A stretch of DNA of 64,000 bases, taken from contig NZ_JARXWE010000004.1 in assembly GCF_029893235.1 (NCBI RefSeq), positions 1 through 64,000 of the forward strand. Direction: 5' to 3'. The position numbers and the translations under genes were made by a program. Positions 7,073-16,975 of this stretch are shown in pieces (position 1 is the first letter of the stretch; every line of letters begins with the position of its first letter). The DNA comes from Dysgonomonas sp. PH5-45. GTDB taxonomy: Bacteria > Bacteroidota > Bacteroidia > Bacteroidales > Dysgonomonadaceae. The notes below the pieces were generated by a model. It made no database searches. It worked only from the letters and a program-made list of their open reading frames with translations, and had not been told where the DNA came from.

Positions 7073-10000
7073 TTATTTTCTCCTTCTAAAAGAAGAACCG
7101 GGAGATTCTGCTTTTAGTGGATGAATTATTGCTGGTTTATACTCATAGCCTGAATAAATATTAATTCCCCGTCCAATAACATCTCCATGATATATTACTT
7201 GAGATGCATTTATAGGCTCTCCAGTGTATTTATCTATAGCATAGTGTGTTCGTAAAGGAAGCATTAGTTCAGATTGAACAAGATTTTCCCAATGTATTGC
7301 AACTATTTCGGCAGTCATAACATCCTCACCTCCAGACGAGAACCAAACATTGAAAACTTTTTCTCCTCTATATATAAAATCCATTCTATGCGCCAACTCA
7401 TGAAGTAAATCGAGCCAAAAGGGACGTTTGTAACCGTTCATTGATTGCATAGGTGTATTAGGATTTACTTTAAATTGATTATTTATCAGGATTATATTAC
7501 CATTCAATATCATATTATCTCCATTCCAAGATTGAATAAATGCATGATTATATTCATTTGCAAAGAACCCTAAAAGGCCGGCTCCTGAATGAGTAAATTC
7601 AATACAGCTGAAAGCATCTATGATACCATCAAGAAAGAAATCGCCCCCCGCATAGGGAATAGTATAATCAGTTTTTTCGGGGTCCCATTGATAAAGTTTC
7701 CCATTTTCATATTTATACTCATTTCCCAAATGATGAATATAAATCCATTTTCCGGTAGGGTCAATAAATTTAAGCGGATTGTTTGCACAATAAGCATAGG
7801 GGCTGATGGAATAATACATCTCTGCACAAGGATCCACACTTGTGAACCGTCCCAAAATGGGGTCGTACTGACGGGCATGGAAGTCATAAAGATTCAAGCC
7901 GTGCATTGTGTCGTATTCTTTATCGCCAAACTTATAGGGATGAACGCCTTCGTCCCTACTGAGTTCCTGTATGGGCTGACCAAACGGGAAATAGTCCGTC
8001 TTCTGTATAACCTCGCCCGAGGCATCGGCAACGATACGGTTGTTGCCCAGATGGTCGGTCTTGTAAAAATAGTAATTTCCGTTCTCAATATACCCACCTT
8101 CTATAAAAATTGTTTTCAAGGCTTCGGCTTCTATCACCATATTCTCATCGTAACGGATAGTCTTCCGGTTCCTGTACGGATCAAAAATAGGAAAGCTAAG
8201 AGCTTGTCCTGAAAGCGGAAATATAATAAGTGGAGTGTTCCAGGCATACTTCACAGCAAGCTTACAGCCTCCGGCGGTATATTCGTAGTCAACCTTCCCT
8301 TCGGCAAGACTGTTGTTCATTTTCACCTGCAAGGGCATTCCGTTGTAAAGGTCGTAATAGATGGAATCGCCCTTGTTAGCATCCCACACCATTGCCCCGT
8401 TGGTATTGTAGCCATACTCCTGGCTCAAGGTCTTATACTTGATGAAATATCCTCCATCGGGCGATATGTCGTCTACTTTTTTCATCTGGTTACCCGTGTA
8501 AGTGATGTCGAGTGCCTCCCTGCTCTTTCTGACGGGAGTGTTTACGCCATATTCTATGTGCTTGACATTACCATGCTTGTCGTAACGATATGCGGAGCCA
8601 CAATCATTAAAATTGAAGATGTCGGTATAAGCAGCCGAGGTGATTCGCGAAAGCCTGTCGTAACTGAACGAATACGAATTAGATGTGTTATTACGGGCCG
8701 AACCCCATTTAGTCGAGGCAATGTTACCTCCCGGGGTATAAGTAAGAGTTTGTGAAAACAGATCACTGTTTATCTGTTTTACCTGCGAGCGAACATTGTA
8801 TGCGTAATCGGTTTTAAGGGCAGGTTGTTGTGCAACCTGTTCCGATACGAGTCGTCCCATTTCGTCATATTCGTTTTGTGCCAGAATAACAGGAGCATTG
8901 TTATTCAGTGCGTGTGTAGTTTTCAGTAAACGCCCGGCATGGTCGTACTCGTACGTGTAGAACTCTTCTGTTTTTGTATATTGATGAGCAGCATGATGAA
9001 CAATTTTCCGCTTAATGGGCTGCCCCGAAAAATTATAATCGGTAAACTCCACATGCAACCTGATCGGGGTGCGTGTTCTTCGTTGGATAACTTGTCCACG
9101 GTCGTCGTAATAAAAAACGGTAGGTACATAGCCCTGCCCTCCATCGGGAAGATCAAAAAAGTCGAGTGTTGCTGTAAGTAATCCTTTGGCCGAAGAGTAT
9201 CTCTTTTTTGAAAAGCCGGCAGGTTGTCCTTCAACAGAAGCCTCCCCTCCTTCGGCAAAAAGTTCACCTATTCCGGTAGTACTGTTCTCAAAGATATAAT
9301 TGTCGTAAAAACTCACAAAAAGTATTTTAGCCGATAAATTAAGGTCGGGAAGAGTGTGGGAGGTATATCCTTTCCACCCTTTTTCATTGGGATCAGGCTC
9401 TTCGCAAACAACAATATTTTGACAGTCGGTAGATAGTTGGAAGCGGGTTTTATTTGTTGTATAAAGCCCCGATATAATCGGCCGGCCGAATTTATCGTAT
9501 TTGTTAAATGCCCATTTGCCTGCTTTGCGTTGCTCGCCGTCTTGCGAGAATATCAACTGGTCGGCTTTATCGTAAATATAATACTCCCAATCGCATCCCG
9601 GCAGTTTTTTTTCCGAACATCGACCACGGGCATCGTATTTGTATATATAAGCATATTGCTTCATTTTTGTGGATGTGTCGTAAACCGTTTCTCCTGCAGC
9701 AATACCATCGGAGAGCAATGGAGGCAGTACATATCTCAGATTTCCCTTATCGTCATAGACATAATAGGTATCGTAGTTCCCATCATCATTAATCTGCCGG
9801 GTAAGAATGGTTTGGCCTATCATATTTCTAAACTCATAGATTCCATTTCCATCTTCGTTCTTTATTTCTACGATAGATAATTCAGCTTCTGGATAAACAC
9901 CAACCTTAGTTATATTATTGGAAGTACCAATTGTAAACTTACAACAATGAAGCCTGAATATACTGGTATTGAATAAATATGCGATTTTGGACGACTTACC

Positions 10001-10864
10001 GTTGTTATGCCATTCTTCGCCTGGGCCATATTGTTGTAATGGTCTGCCAAGAGGAGAGTTTTCATAAATGTTTTTCATGTATGGCGCGGCATCGTTATGC
10101 TGAGCTTTAATAGTGTTTTTGATTAAAGAGGTTGGACTAAGGTAGGCGCCTTTCCTGCTGAGAGAGACTGGAAGCCATGTGATAGAATCTCTGCCCGAAG
10201 AGTCATATTCTTTCAATACTATTAAGTCATTTCCTTTAGGAGTTATTCCTATTTGTGTAAACTGTGACTGTCTACCTATTCCATCCATGTATTCCACCTG
10301 ATCTACGTACTTCGAACCATCGGTCGATGTATAAGTCCTTACAACATTATAACTTCTCCCTGCAGATAAGCTGGGGGGGGCCATTGTGATATAGCCTGAG
10401 ATAGATGTTGTTATATTTCCATTGGCATTACTATATCCTTCCGAAACAACATAATAAGTTCCGGGAGCCAAATTAATCATTTTCAGATACGAATGTGCCG
10501 TTTTGGAACAAGCTCCCTCTCCACCATAATTATCATTATATGCAATTCTTGTACCAGAAGAATTCAGTAGATGAACATAAGTATTAGACACTTCCGATCC
10601 ACAGAGGGAGATAACTATATCCATCGCTCGTGAAAGGGTAAACTTATAATAGACATCCTTGGATGGTTTTCCTGCATACGAAGACCCCAAGGCTGTGGTA
10701 TTGGTGTTTGTATAATTATCGGTATTCTTTGTATCTACATACATGAACGTTTCGTTTTTGCTCCCCAAATTAATTGGGTTATTCTTAGTGTCGCCCACTT
10801 GAGCTAAAATTACTCCCGAAGGAAATAGTATAGCTGTTAGAAGAATTATTATATAGTGTTTCAT
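7073..10864 (-). CDS. complete Rhs/YD-repeat polymorphic toxin with M91-like metallopeptidase tip
   Basis: The 1263-residue product has a Sec signal peptide (residues 1-21, ending GVILA). A beta-sandwich domain resembling bacterial pre-peptidase C-terminal domains follows (about 25-155), then a DUF6443-like region (about 175-300, QVEYMDGIGRQ). YD repeats run to about 900 and the Rhs core to 1039 (LGRFTSVDP, FIDPTGK). The variable tip of 224 residues holds LLHELAHRMDF (HExxH at 1155-1159), then AEIVAIHWENL and LPLRTHY, a pattern like NleD/M91-type zinc peptidase effectors. It is the only Rhs gene of the locus with a start, signal peptide and core, so it is probably the expression site into which other tips can recombine. 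Confidence 0.85.
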   Translation of the reverse strand: MKHYIIILLTAILFPSGVILAQVGDTKNNPINLGSKNETFMYVDTKNTDNYTNTNTTALGSSYAGKPSKDVYYKFTLSRAMDIVISLCGSEVSNTYVHLLNSSGTRIAYNDNYGGEGACSKTAHSYLKMINLAPGTYYVVSEGYSNANGNITTSISGYITMAPPSLSAGRSYNVVRTYTSTDGSKYVDQVEYMDGIGRQSQFTQIGITPKGNDLIVLKEYDSSGRDSITWLPVSLSRKGAYLSPTSLIKNTIKAQHNDAAPYMKNIYENSPLGRPLQQYGPGEEWHNNGKSSKIAYLFNTSIFRLHCCKFTIGTSNNITKVGVYPEAELSIVEIKNEDGNGIYEFRNMIGQTILTRQINDDGNYDTYYVYDDKGNLRYVLPPLLSDGIAAGETVYDTSTKMKQYAYIYKYDARGRCSEKKLPGCDWEYYIYDKADQLIFSQDGEQRKAGKWAFNKYDKFGRPIISGLYTTNKTRFQLSTDCQNIVVCEEPDPNEKGWKGYTSHTLPDLNLSAKILFVSFYDNYIFENSTTGIGELFAEGGEASVEGQPAGFSKKRYSSAKGLLTATLDFFDLPDGGQGYVPTVFYYDDRGQVIQRRTRTPIRLHVEFTDYNFSGQPIKRKIVHHAAHQYTKTEEFYTYEYDHAGRLLKTTHALNNNAPVILAQNEYDEMGRLVSEQVAQQPALKTDYAYNVRSQVKQINSDLFSQTLTYTPGGNIASTKWGSARNNTSNSYSFSYDRLSRITSAAYTDIFNFNDCGSAYRYDKHGNVKHIEYGVNTPVRKSREALDITYTGNQMKKVDDISPDGGYFIKYKTLSQEYGYNTNGAMVWDANKGDSIYYDLYNGMPLQVKMNNSLAEGKVDYEYTAGGCKLAVKYAWNTPLIIFPLSGQALSFPIFDPYRNRKTIRYDENMVIEAEALKTIFIEGGYIENGNYYFYKTDHLGNNRIVADASGEVIQKTDYFPFGQPIQELSRDEGVHPYKFGDKEYDTMHGLNLYDFHARQYDPILGRFTSVDPCAEMYYSISPYAYCANNPLKFIDPTGKWIYIHHLGNEYKYENGKLYQWDPEKTDYTIPYAGGDFFLDGIIDAFSCIEFTHSGAGLLGFFANEYNHAFIQSWNGDNMILNGNIILINNQFKVNPNTPMQSMNGYKRPFWLDLLHELAHRMDFIYRGEKVFNVWFSSGGEDVMTAEIVAIHWENLVQSELMLPLRTHYAIDKYTGEPINASQVIYHGDVIGRGINIYSGYEYKPAIIHPLKAESPGSSFRRRK
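7830..8128. repeat. Rhs core DNA repeat, copy 3 (in the complete gene)
   Basis: This is the parental copy of the core repeat, also found at 5245-5544 and 2193-2431. It lies immediately 5' (in the coding sense) of the variable tip, so an exchange here would swap the tip while keeping the secretion and YD parts. Confidence 0.95.
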
Positions 10865-10880
10865 ATGTCTCTTGTTTTAA

Positions 10881-13800
10881 TTAATTAGAGAAATGCGATT
10901 CTCGGGATTCAATTTTCCTTTTTTTGTTTTTATCATTATTTTCGTAATAATAAGTTTCTTTTAATGCCCCAAAATTATCGTATTCGAAATAAGTTTTGAT
11001 TCCACGTGGGTCAGTTACTTCCGCAACCTCTCCCAATGAATTATATTTGTATGTAGTAATCATGGCATTAGGCAAATTATTTCTCAACAAATTACTTATT
11101 TCATCCTCTTTTGGTTTTCTATCGGAAGATATATTTGAGGGAAAACTTAATCCTTTTTTTTCAGGAGCAGCAGGAAAGTATAACTTCAATAAAGCTTGAA
11201 CCTGTTCGTAAGTAGCGTTGCTTATCAGAGCAATGGGGTATCTCCCACAATAAGACCACAGAGTAATAGTTGTAAAAGAATCATCCTTTACAACTGTTAT
11301 TGGATTCCCGTAAACATCATAGTTACTGTATCTTACACGGGGTTTAACAAAACGGGAGTGAACACCCAAGCTATCAGTATTAACCAGATAAGCTTTTTTA
11401 TAAGCACTTAAATTTACAGAAGATGTCGATTCCAATGCGTATTCTGTTTGTAGTGCAGGAAATCCTTCTTCTGAGTTTGATGGATTAGCAGTTTGCCATG
11501 AATAAGTACTTATTTGGGATGAGATTATTTTATCATTATTCAACACAATCGTTTCTATTGGATAGGAAACCATATGTTTATTCAGCATATTTTTATAACG
11601 GTTATTATCTCTATCCGCAACAGAAGCAAAAGAATCATCAAAATCACTCAAATAATACCTTTCTGTCCGAATATTATCAGAGGTATTATTCGAGTATATT
11701 GTACGGCTTTCGGATTGAGGTAACCGATCCCTGTTATACGTATAGTTAGTAGTTATACTTTGTTTTTTACCTAAATTATAGTTAGTCTCTTTTACAGATG
11801 TGGGTAAATAAGAATAAGTATATATTAAAGATGCTGTTGCATTTTTTAAAACAATATTGCCACAAGGGTTAGATAGTCGACACTTAATATATTTTAAATA
11901 TTCTCCTGGTGCTAAGGAATCATGGAAGTCCTTATATTCTTGAATAGCTTCGGTATATGGATATCTCCTATCAGAGCTTATAGCTGAGTAGCTTATTGTT
12001 TTTTCAAGAACAAGGTTTCCGTTTTTATCAAATCCCTCCATTTTATTTAATTTCCCTCTTTCCAATGCTTTTGATACGAAAGGAAGGTTTTGTTCCGGAC
12101 CAATTTTGTCTATAACGCCGGCTATGTATTTCTGATCACTATGCCCGTTTGTGAAATCTGTAAAATAATACTTAAATCGGGTTCCATCCTGTTTTTTTTC
12201 TGTAATTTCAGAATACGAAATATGATTGTTTCCATAATTACTGGTTCCTGGTAACCCAAAAAAAGAAGAGATTAATTCTATATCCGTCGGATATCCTGGC
12301 TTTATTTGTGAATTCCTGAGAGAGATGGGAATTGTATTCATCTCATAAAATAAACCCAAAGGACCAGAAATAAGGAAACCACTGGATCTTTCCTGATTGT
12401 CTTTATAGATAAACTCACTCCATTGGCCAGGATCTATTGCTGAAGTATTTTCATAAACTGCAATTTTTTTGATTCTTAAACCTCCAACCTGTACAGGTTC
12501 ACTTGTATAAGAAAAAGACGATACATCAGTCCAGTCATCATTCCATTTCCCATAATCATGAGGTTCGTATGTGAAGCGTTTCATTCCACCTGTAGGGAGA
12601 ATTATATCTTTAAGCATTCCATATGTTAATTTCTCCGAAGACACATATTTTCGGGGACCATCCATCGAGATTAGATCTTTAAGAGTCTGACTTTTATTGC
12701 CATTATAAAAACCCCAAAAATCCGTTTCGAATGAAAAATAACGAGGTAGTTTATCCATATCATAATATCTAAACTCATAAGAACGGTTCTCGCCATCTCT
12801 TTGCCGACCCTGTTGCGTTACCTTTGTTAAAAATAAGCGCTGATTGGGGTTATTGTTATACGAAAATGTGAATTCATCAATTGTTTCACCTTCCCGATTC
12901 TCTATCTTTATGCCATCCAGTTTTTTCCATTTTATTTTTTTTAAACCTTCTCTTATTGGTATCTCCTTTGAAGGATGATAGCCTTCACGTTTCAAGATGT
13001 TAACATACGGTTTAGATAGATAATCATTAGGCTCAGCAGGTATTGTATCTTCATAATTAAAGTCTGGCGTACGAGAACTATAAGAAGAGGGATGTATATA
13101 TGCGTATCGGGGATATTCTAATTCTAACGATTCTGACATAGATAAATGGACAGTTTCGTTTTTCGTTTCTATCTTGCTTAGATAAACAGGAGATACTAGA
13201 TAGTTTTTAAAATAGGCTCTGGGATTATCGCTTGTCACATCCCACTCTAATCTTTCACTACAAATTTCTGAATCAACATATACCTTTGGGGGTGTATAAA
13301 CATGGTGTATTTGTGTAACAAATTCTTCTCTTTCGTACGAGAAATCGATTGTGTCATAGGTTGGGGTAGTGATTCTTGTCAGATACCAAGCATTTGCTAT
13401 CCAAGAATTTCCGTCTTGATTGAAGTAATTTAACGAATATTCAATAGCCTCTCCATAGGTATCTCGATATTCTACTCCTCCATAATCACCCCTGTCTGGG
13501 AATGCGAGTCTACCATAATCACCAAAACGATATTTAACTCCATCGCCTGTGGTTAATATAAACCCCTCAAGCGTTTGAGAACTTAAATATTTAGGCCGAT
13601 CTGTACCCGAGTAAAGGAATATTCCCGCTCTTAAAATTTCAGGGACATAAGACTTCCCTAAAAGTTCAACTTTTACCGGTTGATCACACCTTACTTGCCA
13701 TTCTCCATATTGGTTTAAATAAAAATATCCGGAACACCCTGGTAAATTAAACCTAAATTCATCGGGTTCAAGGTCAATGGTTTTGTTCTTATCTAAGATT

Positions 13801-14231
13801 CCCTTTAGTAAATCCTCTGCAGGCCCTTCGGCAAATAAAAATCCACAATTTGGTTTATATGTAACATCATATATATCAAAATCATCAGGTATACCTTTTA
13901 TTACACGGGTAACAACCCCTCCCGAGGCTAATGACCAATTGGCACCTACCCAACCGGGATGCTGATCAACCTGAAAGCCGGAAGTATTATAGTTTAAAAA
14001 AATAGGAATCTTTACCTGACCCGTATTAATTGAATAGATTGGTATTTGGACTGATTGTGCCCCGGTATATAATGATCCCTTTTGTTCGTTCTGATATCCC
14101 CAAACAATACTATTAGGACTCAAAAGACTACCTACTAAACCTAATTCTTTAACCACTTCCTGTGCTACTGTATTTAGTGGAGTAAATATAATACTCAATA
14201 TTGTTAAGGTTACATAAAAATATTTCTTCAT
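10881..14231 (-). CDS. large SpvB/TcB-like YD-repeat protein
   Basis: The 1116-residue product has a signal peptide (MKKYFYVTLTILSIIFTPLNTVAQ). It continues with an N-terminal region found in Bacteroidota Rhs partners (SLYTGAQSVQIPIY, PIFLNYNTSGFQ, GWVGANWSLASGGVVTR), which resembles the start of SpvB/TcaC proteins. It ends with YD-type sequence (TTYKYNSLGEVAEVTDPRG, YFEYDNFGALKETYYY) and has no core or toxin tip. It lies 16 bases upstream of the Rhs gene on the same strand. By analogy with the TcB-TcC cage of Tc toxins, the two proteins could form one shell; that is my inference. Confidence 0.7.
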   Translation of the reverse strand: MKKYFYVTLTILSIIFTPLNTVAQEVVKELGLVGSLLSPNSIVWGYQNEQKGSLYTGAQSVQIPIYSINTGQVKIPIFLNYNTSGFQVDQHPGWVGANWSLASGGVVTRVIKGIPDDFDIYDVTYKPNCGFLFAEGPAEDLLKGILDKNKTIDLEPDEFRFNLPGCSGYFYLNQYGEWQVRCDQPVKVELLGKSYVPEILRAGIFLYSGTDRPKYLSSQTLEGFILTTGDGVKYRFGDYGRLAFPDRGDYGGVEYRDTYGEAIEYSLNYFNQDGNSWIANAWYLTRITTPTYDTIDFSYEREEFVTQIHHVYTPPKVYVDSEICSERLEWDVTSDNPRAYFKNYLVSPVYLSKIETKNETVHLSMSESLELEYPRYAYIHPSSYSSRTPDFNYEDTIPAEPNDYLSKPYVNILKREGYHPSKEIPIREGLKKIKWKKLDGIKIENREGETIDEFTFSYNNNPNQRLFLTKVTQQGRQRDGENRSYEFRYYDMDKLPRYFSFETDFWGFYNGNKSQTLKDLISMDGPRKYVSSEKLTYGMLKDIILPTGGMKRFTYEPHDYGKWNDDWTDVSSFSYTSEPVQVGGLRIKKIAVYENTSAIDPGQWSEFIYKDNQERSSGFLISGPLGLFYEMNTIPISLRNSQIKPGYPTDIELISSFFGLPGTSNYGNNHISYSEITEKKQDGTRFKYYFTDFTNGHSDQKYIAGVIDKIGPEQNLPFVSKALERGKLNKMEGFDKNGNLVLEKTISYSAISSDRRYPYTEAIQEYKDFHDSLAPGEYLKYIKCRLSNPCGNIVLKNATASLIYTYSYLPTSVKETNYNLGKKQSITTNYTYNRDRLPQSESRTIYSNNTSDNIRTERYYLSDFDDSFASVADRDNNRYKNMLNKHMVSYPIETIVLNNDKIISSQISTYSWQTANPSNSEEGFPALQTEYALESTSSVNLSAYKKAYLVNTDSLGVHSRFVKPRVRYSNYDVYGNPITVVKDDSFTTITLWSYCGRYPIALISNATYEQVQALLKLYFPAAPEKKGLSFPSNISSDRKPKEDEISNLLRNNLPNAMITTYKYNSLGEVAEVTDPRGIKTYFEYDNFGALKETYYYENNDKNKKRKIESRESHFSN

Positions 14232-14289
14232 GGATTATACTATGTTTTGATTATTATCTATTTGCTTTGTTTCTTCTTTTAGCTTGAGA

Positions 14290-15435
14290 TTATCTCTTTA
14301 TTACAACTGAGCCTGTGTGTTCACCATTTACTATGAATTTCAGGGCATAACTACCCGGGAAGAGATCCGAACAGTCCATTGTGGCAGTATGTACTCCTGC
14401 CTCTTTTCTTCTTGCCGGGATATCCTTCACCAACCCGTGGGTAACACTGTAAAGGGTGATGCCTATCTCAGCCCCTTCTTCCAGCTTGTATTCAATGTTC
14501 AGAGTTGTAGATACAGGGTTCGGGAAGAAGTTGTACGAAAAGTTCTTCTCTATCCAACTTATAGGGTTGTCTGTATCCGGTGTGTTGGGTTGTTGATCGA
14601 GGCTGTCAAGCACGGCAAGGTTTTCATCGTCCGTATCCAGATAGTAATGTTCCTGTGGCGGATAGAAAAAAGCAGTGGTGAAATATACTTCCTTGTCTTG
14701 AGTTAACAGGTTGGTGTTCCTTACCGTTTCGAAAATAGGATAGCGGTAACCTTTCTCGTACCAACGGTAGGTCTCTATTTGCGTGTGGAAGGGAGGTACA
14801 CTGTCCGCTATATCCAGACTGTCAAGTACACGCTCCATCGTCTGTACCGTCCTGATGCGGAATACATGATGAAGGGTATCTTTATTGGGCAGTATCATTA
14901 TACCCATGGCATCGCCTTCCACCGATACGCTTCCCCTTATATCCATATATTCTGTACCTGAATAAATGGATTCGGAGTTGTAAGTGTCTTCTATCTTCTG
15001 CCCGTAAGCCAGTGGATAGTTAACCACGGGTATAGCCGGCATATTGTGCATCTGCGATACGGGGTTCTTAAAGCCCAGAAGCCTTAACATATTCTTTTGA
15101 TGGCGATAAAAGTATTTGGTATAGTGTTCTGTGCCTATAACAAGGTCACCTTCCGATATATCATCCACAAGGATGGTATCTTTACCCAGTACATACAGCG
15201 AGTCATCCCACGAAACGGGAGCCGAGTAGGTAAGGCGGTATTCGTCGTTAATGGCTTTGAGTTGGCTGAAGTCCCAGATGACATTCTCTCCTTGACGTCC
15301 CGGGTCTTTATACTCTACCTGCTGCTTAACGATTTCATCGCCTGCACGAAGATGATTATTACTGTAAGTGATTTGTCCATACACGAAAACGGCAGGCAAC
15401 AAAGAAAATAGAAATAGTGAAAACACTCGTTTCAT
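14290..15435 (-). CDS. secreted protein with T9SS type A sorting domain
   Basis: The 381-residue product has a signal peptide (FSLFLFSLLPAVFVYGQ). The C-terminal 80 residues form a type A sorting domain of the type IX secretion system (FFPNPVSTTLNIEY, GITLYSV, GVHTATMDCSDLFPGSYALKF, final VVIKR). The middle is not recognised. It is the first gene of the run that continues with the two YD proteins (59-base gap, same strand) and has TAnnTTTG-type boxes 54-69 bases upstream. It may be an exported partner or surface anchor for the Rhs complex. Confidence 0.75.
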   Translation of the reverse strand: MKRVFSLFLFSLLPAVFVYGQITYSNNHLRAGDEIVKQQVEYKDPGRQGENVIWDFSQLKAINDEYRLTYSAPVSWDDSLYVLGKDTILVDDISEGDLVIGTEHYTKYFYRHQKNMLRLLGFKNPVSQMHNMPAIPVVNYPLAYGQKIEDTYNSESIYSGTEYMDIRGSVSVEGDAMGIMILPNKDTLHHVFRIRTVQTMERVLDSLDIADSVPPFHTQIETYRWYEKGYRYPIFETVRNTNLLTQDKEVYFTTAFFYPPQEHYYLDTDDENLAVLDSLDQQPNTPDTDNPISWIEKNFSYNFFPNPVSTTLNIEYKLEEGAEIGITLYSVTHGLVKDIPARRKEAGVHTATMDCSDLFPGSYALKFIVNGEHTGSVVIKR

Positions 15436-15488
15436 ATACTACTAAGTGATTATAAGGTTAATTTATGATTTTCCGTTAAATTGAAATA

Positions 15489-15504
15489 CAAAAATACAAA
15501 AATA
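15489..15504 (-). promoter_or_regulatory. promoter boxes for the Rhs operon
   Basis: Two directly adjacent TATTTTTG elements on the minus strand match the Bacteroidales -7 consensus TAnnTTTG, 54-69 bases before the ATG of the first gene of the Rhs operon. The window holds no other good match in front of the two YD genes, so they are probably transcribed from here. Confidence 0.45.
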
Positions 15505-15704
15505 TCGCAAATTTGATTTAATTTAAACAAAAAATCACAATTAACAGTATTTGTTTTCCTTTTGGGCTATTGATTAAAGAGTTAGTTAAAATAAACGATA
15601 GGAAATATGTGTTTATGGGCGAAAATGAGGTTAGATTGAAAGATTCAAAAATTTAGCATAATCAACCCACGGATAGTGTGTTGCTGTCCGGTTCTGTATC
15701 ATCA

Positions 15705-16817
15705 TCATTTCAGTCGATACATACCTCCGGGAAGGGGTTCTATTATGTTTTTCATTTCCATTTCCAACAATGTGGGTAAAAGCACTGGCAAAGATATACC
15801 CGACAAATCGGACAAGGAATTTACATGCATCGCGTCTTCCTGAAGGAGCAGATCGTGAATTCGTTGCTCTTCGGCAGATAGATTCTGAAACAGTTGAGGT
15901 TGTCGTTCCACTTGCTTTTTTGTTTTCAAATCCCAATTCATGGCCTTTATCAAATCGTCGGCCGATTGTAAAAGAATGGCTTTATTTTCTTGAATCAGGC
16001 GGTTGCATCCCAGCGATGAAGCGTCCGACACCCTTCCGGGAAGGGCAAAAACCTCACGGTTATAAGAGTTTGCGATATCGGCCGTAATGAGAGATCCTCC
16101 TTTCTTGTCCGACTCAACCACAACAACGGCATCTGCCAGCCCGGCTATGATGCGGTTACGCCTTACAAAGTTAAACCTTTCGGGTTCTGTTTCGGAGGTA
16201 AACTCGGTCAGCAATCCACCGTTTCCGAGCATATCCACAGCCGTTTTCCGGTGTACCGAAGGATAAATCCTATCCAATCCATGAGCCAGCACCCCAACCG
16301 TTGACAGGCTGTTTTTCAGAGCAGCACGGTGTGCCTGAATATCTATCCCATAAGCTAATCCGCTAACGATAAGAACATCAGGAAAGCTTTGCGCCACTTC
16401 TTCCACAAACCGTTCAGTAAATGAATTCCCGTAAGCCGTAGATTTGCGCGTACCCACAATGCTTATAGTTTTTTTTGCATCCAAATCGGCATTACCTTTA
16501 TAATAAAGCATCGAGGGAGCATCTATACAGTGCTTCAAACGTTCCGGATAATCGGTTTGCGTATAGAAATACGTGCGGATTTTATTTTTTTCGACAAACT
16601 CCAACTCCTTTTCGGCTCGCAACAGAACCGAAGGATTCAATATCTCATCAACCATCCCCTTGCCTACTCCTCTGATTGACAAAAGACTCTTCCTTGTAGA
16701 TTTAAATATGGCCTCTTCATCGCCAACCACTTCCATAAGCTGGCGAGCAGTGATACACCCTACCCCTTTTATCAGGGTAAGGGCTATTTGATATAGTTTT
16801 TTTGAATCGGTAGTCAC
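15705..16817 (-). CDS. dprA: DNA processing protein DprA
   Basis: The 370-residue product is the RecA loader/ssDNA-binding protein of natural transformation. An N-terminal helix-hairpin-helix region (LIKGVGCITARQLMEVV) precedes the Rossmann-like core with SIVGTRKSTAYG, VSGLAYGIDIQAH, AHGLDRIYPSVH and KGGSLITA. A C-terminal winged helix ends the protein. Length is normal for the family. The start is a GTG only 4 bases downstream of a TACTTTTG box (16822-16829), and no ATG follows until residue 28, so the message may be leaderless or the box fortuitous. Confidence 0.93.
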   Translation of the reverse strand: MTTDSKKLYQIALTLIKGVGCITARQLMEVVGDEEAIFKSTRKSLLSIRGVGKGMVDEILNPSVLLRAEKELEFVEKNKIRTYFYTQTDYPERLKHCIDAPSMLYYKGNADLDAKKTISIVGTRKSTAYGNSFTERFVEEVAQSFPDVLIVSGLAYGIDIQAHRAALKNSLSTVGVLAHGLDRIYPSVHRKTAVDMLGNGGLLTEFTSETEPERFNFVRRNRIIAGLADAVVVVESDKKGGSLITADIANSYNREVFALPGRVSDASSLGCNRLIQENKAILLQSADDLIKAMNWDLKTKKQVERQPQLFQNLSAEEQRIHDLLLQEDAMHVNSLSDLSGISLPVLLPTLLEMEMKNIIEPLPGGMYRLK

Positions 16818-16926
16818 ACTTCAAAAGTAATTCCTTTAACCTGAAAAAACAAGGAGAAATTTAACCTTTCCACAAAATATTTCAGAACTTTATCCGATAA
16901 AATAAGGTTATTATAATTAAACTCTT

Positions 16927-16934
16927 TATTTTTG
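16927..16934 (+). promoter_or_regulatory. TATTTTTG box before the cation efflux gene
   Basis: The -7-type element lies 41 bases upstream of the ATG at 16976, which supports that start and a short leader. Confidence 0.4.
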
Positions 16935-16975
16935 CAGGACAACCATTATTTATATTGATTCTAAATACAACAATC

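Noticed and set aside
7589..8212. A 207-codon plus-strand frame opposite the Rhs core, with matching frames at 5292-5558 and 2189-2437
   Set aside because: It is repeated only because the core DNA is repeated; the product has the composition of an antisense shadow and no motif, while the minus-strand core is a known protein family.
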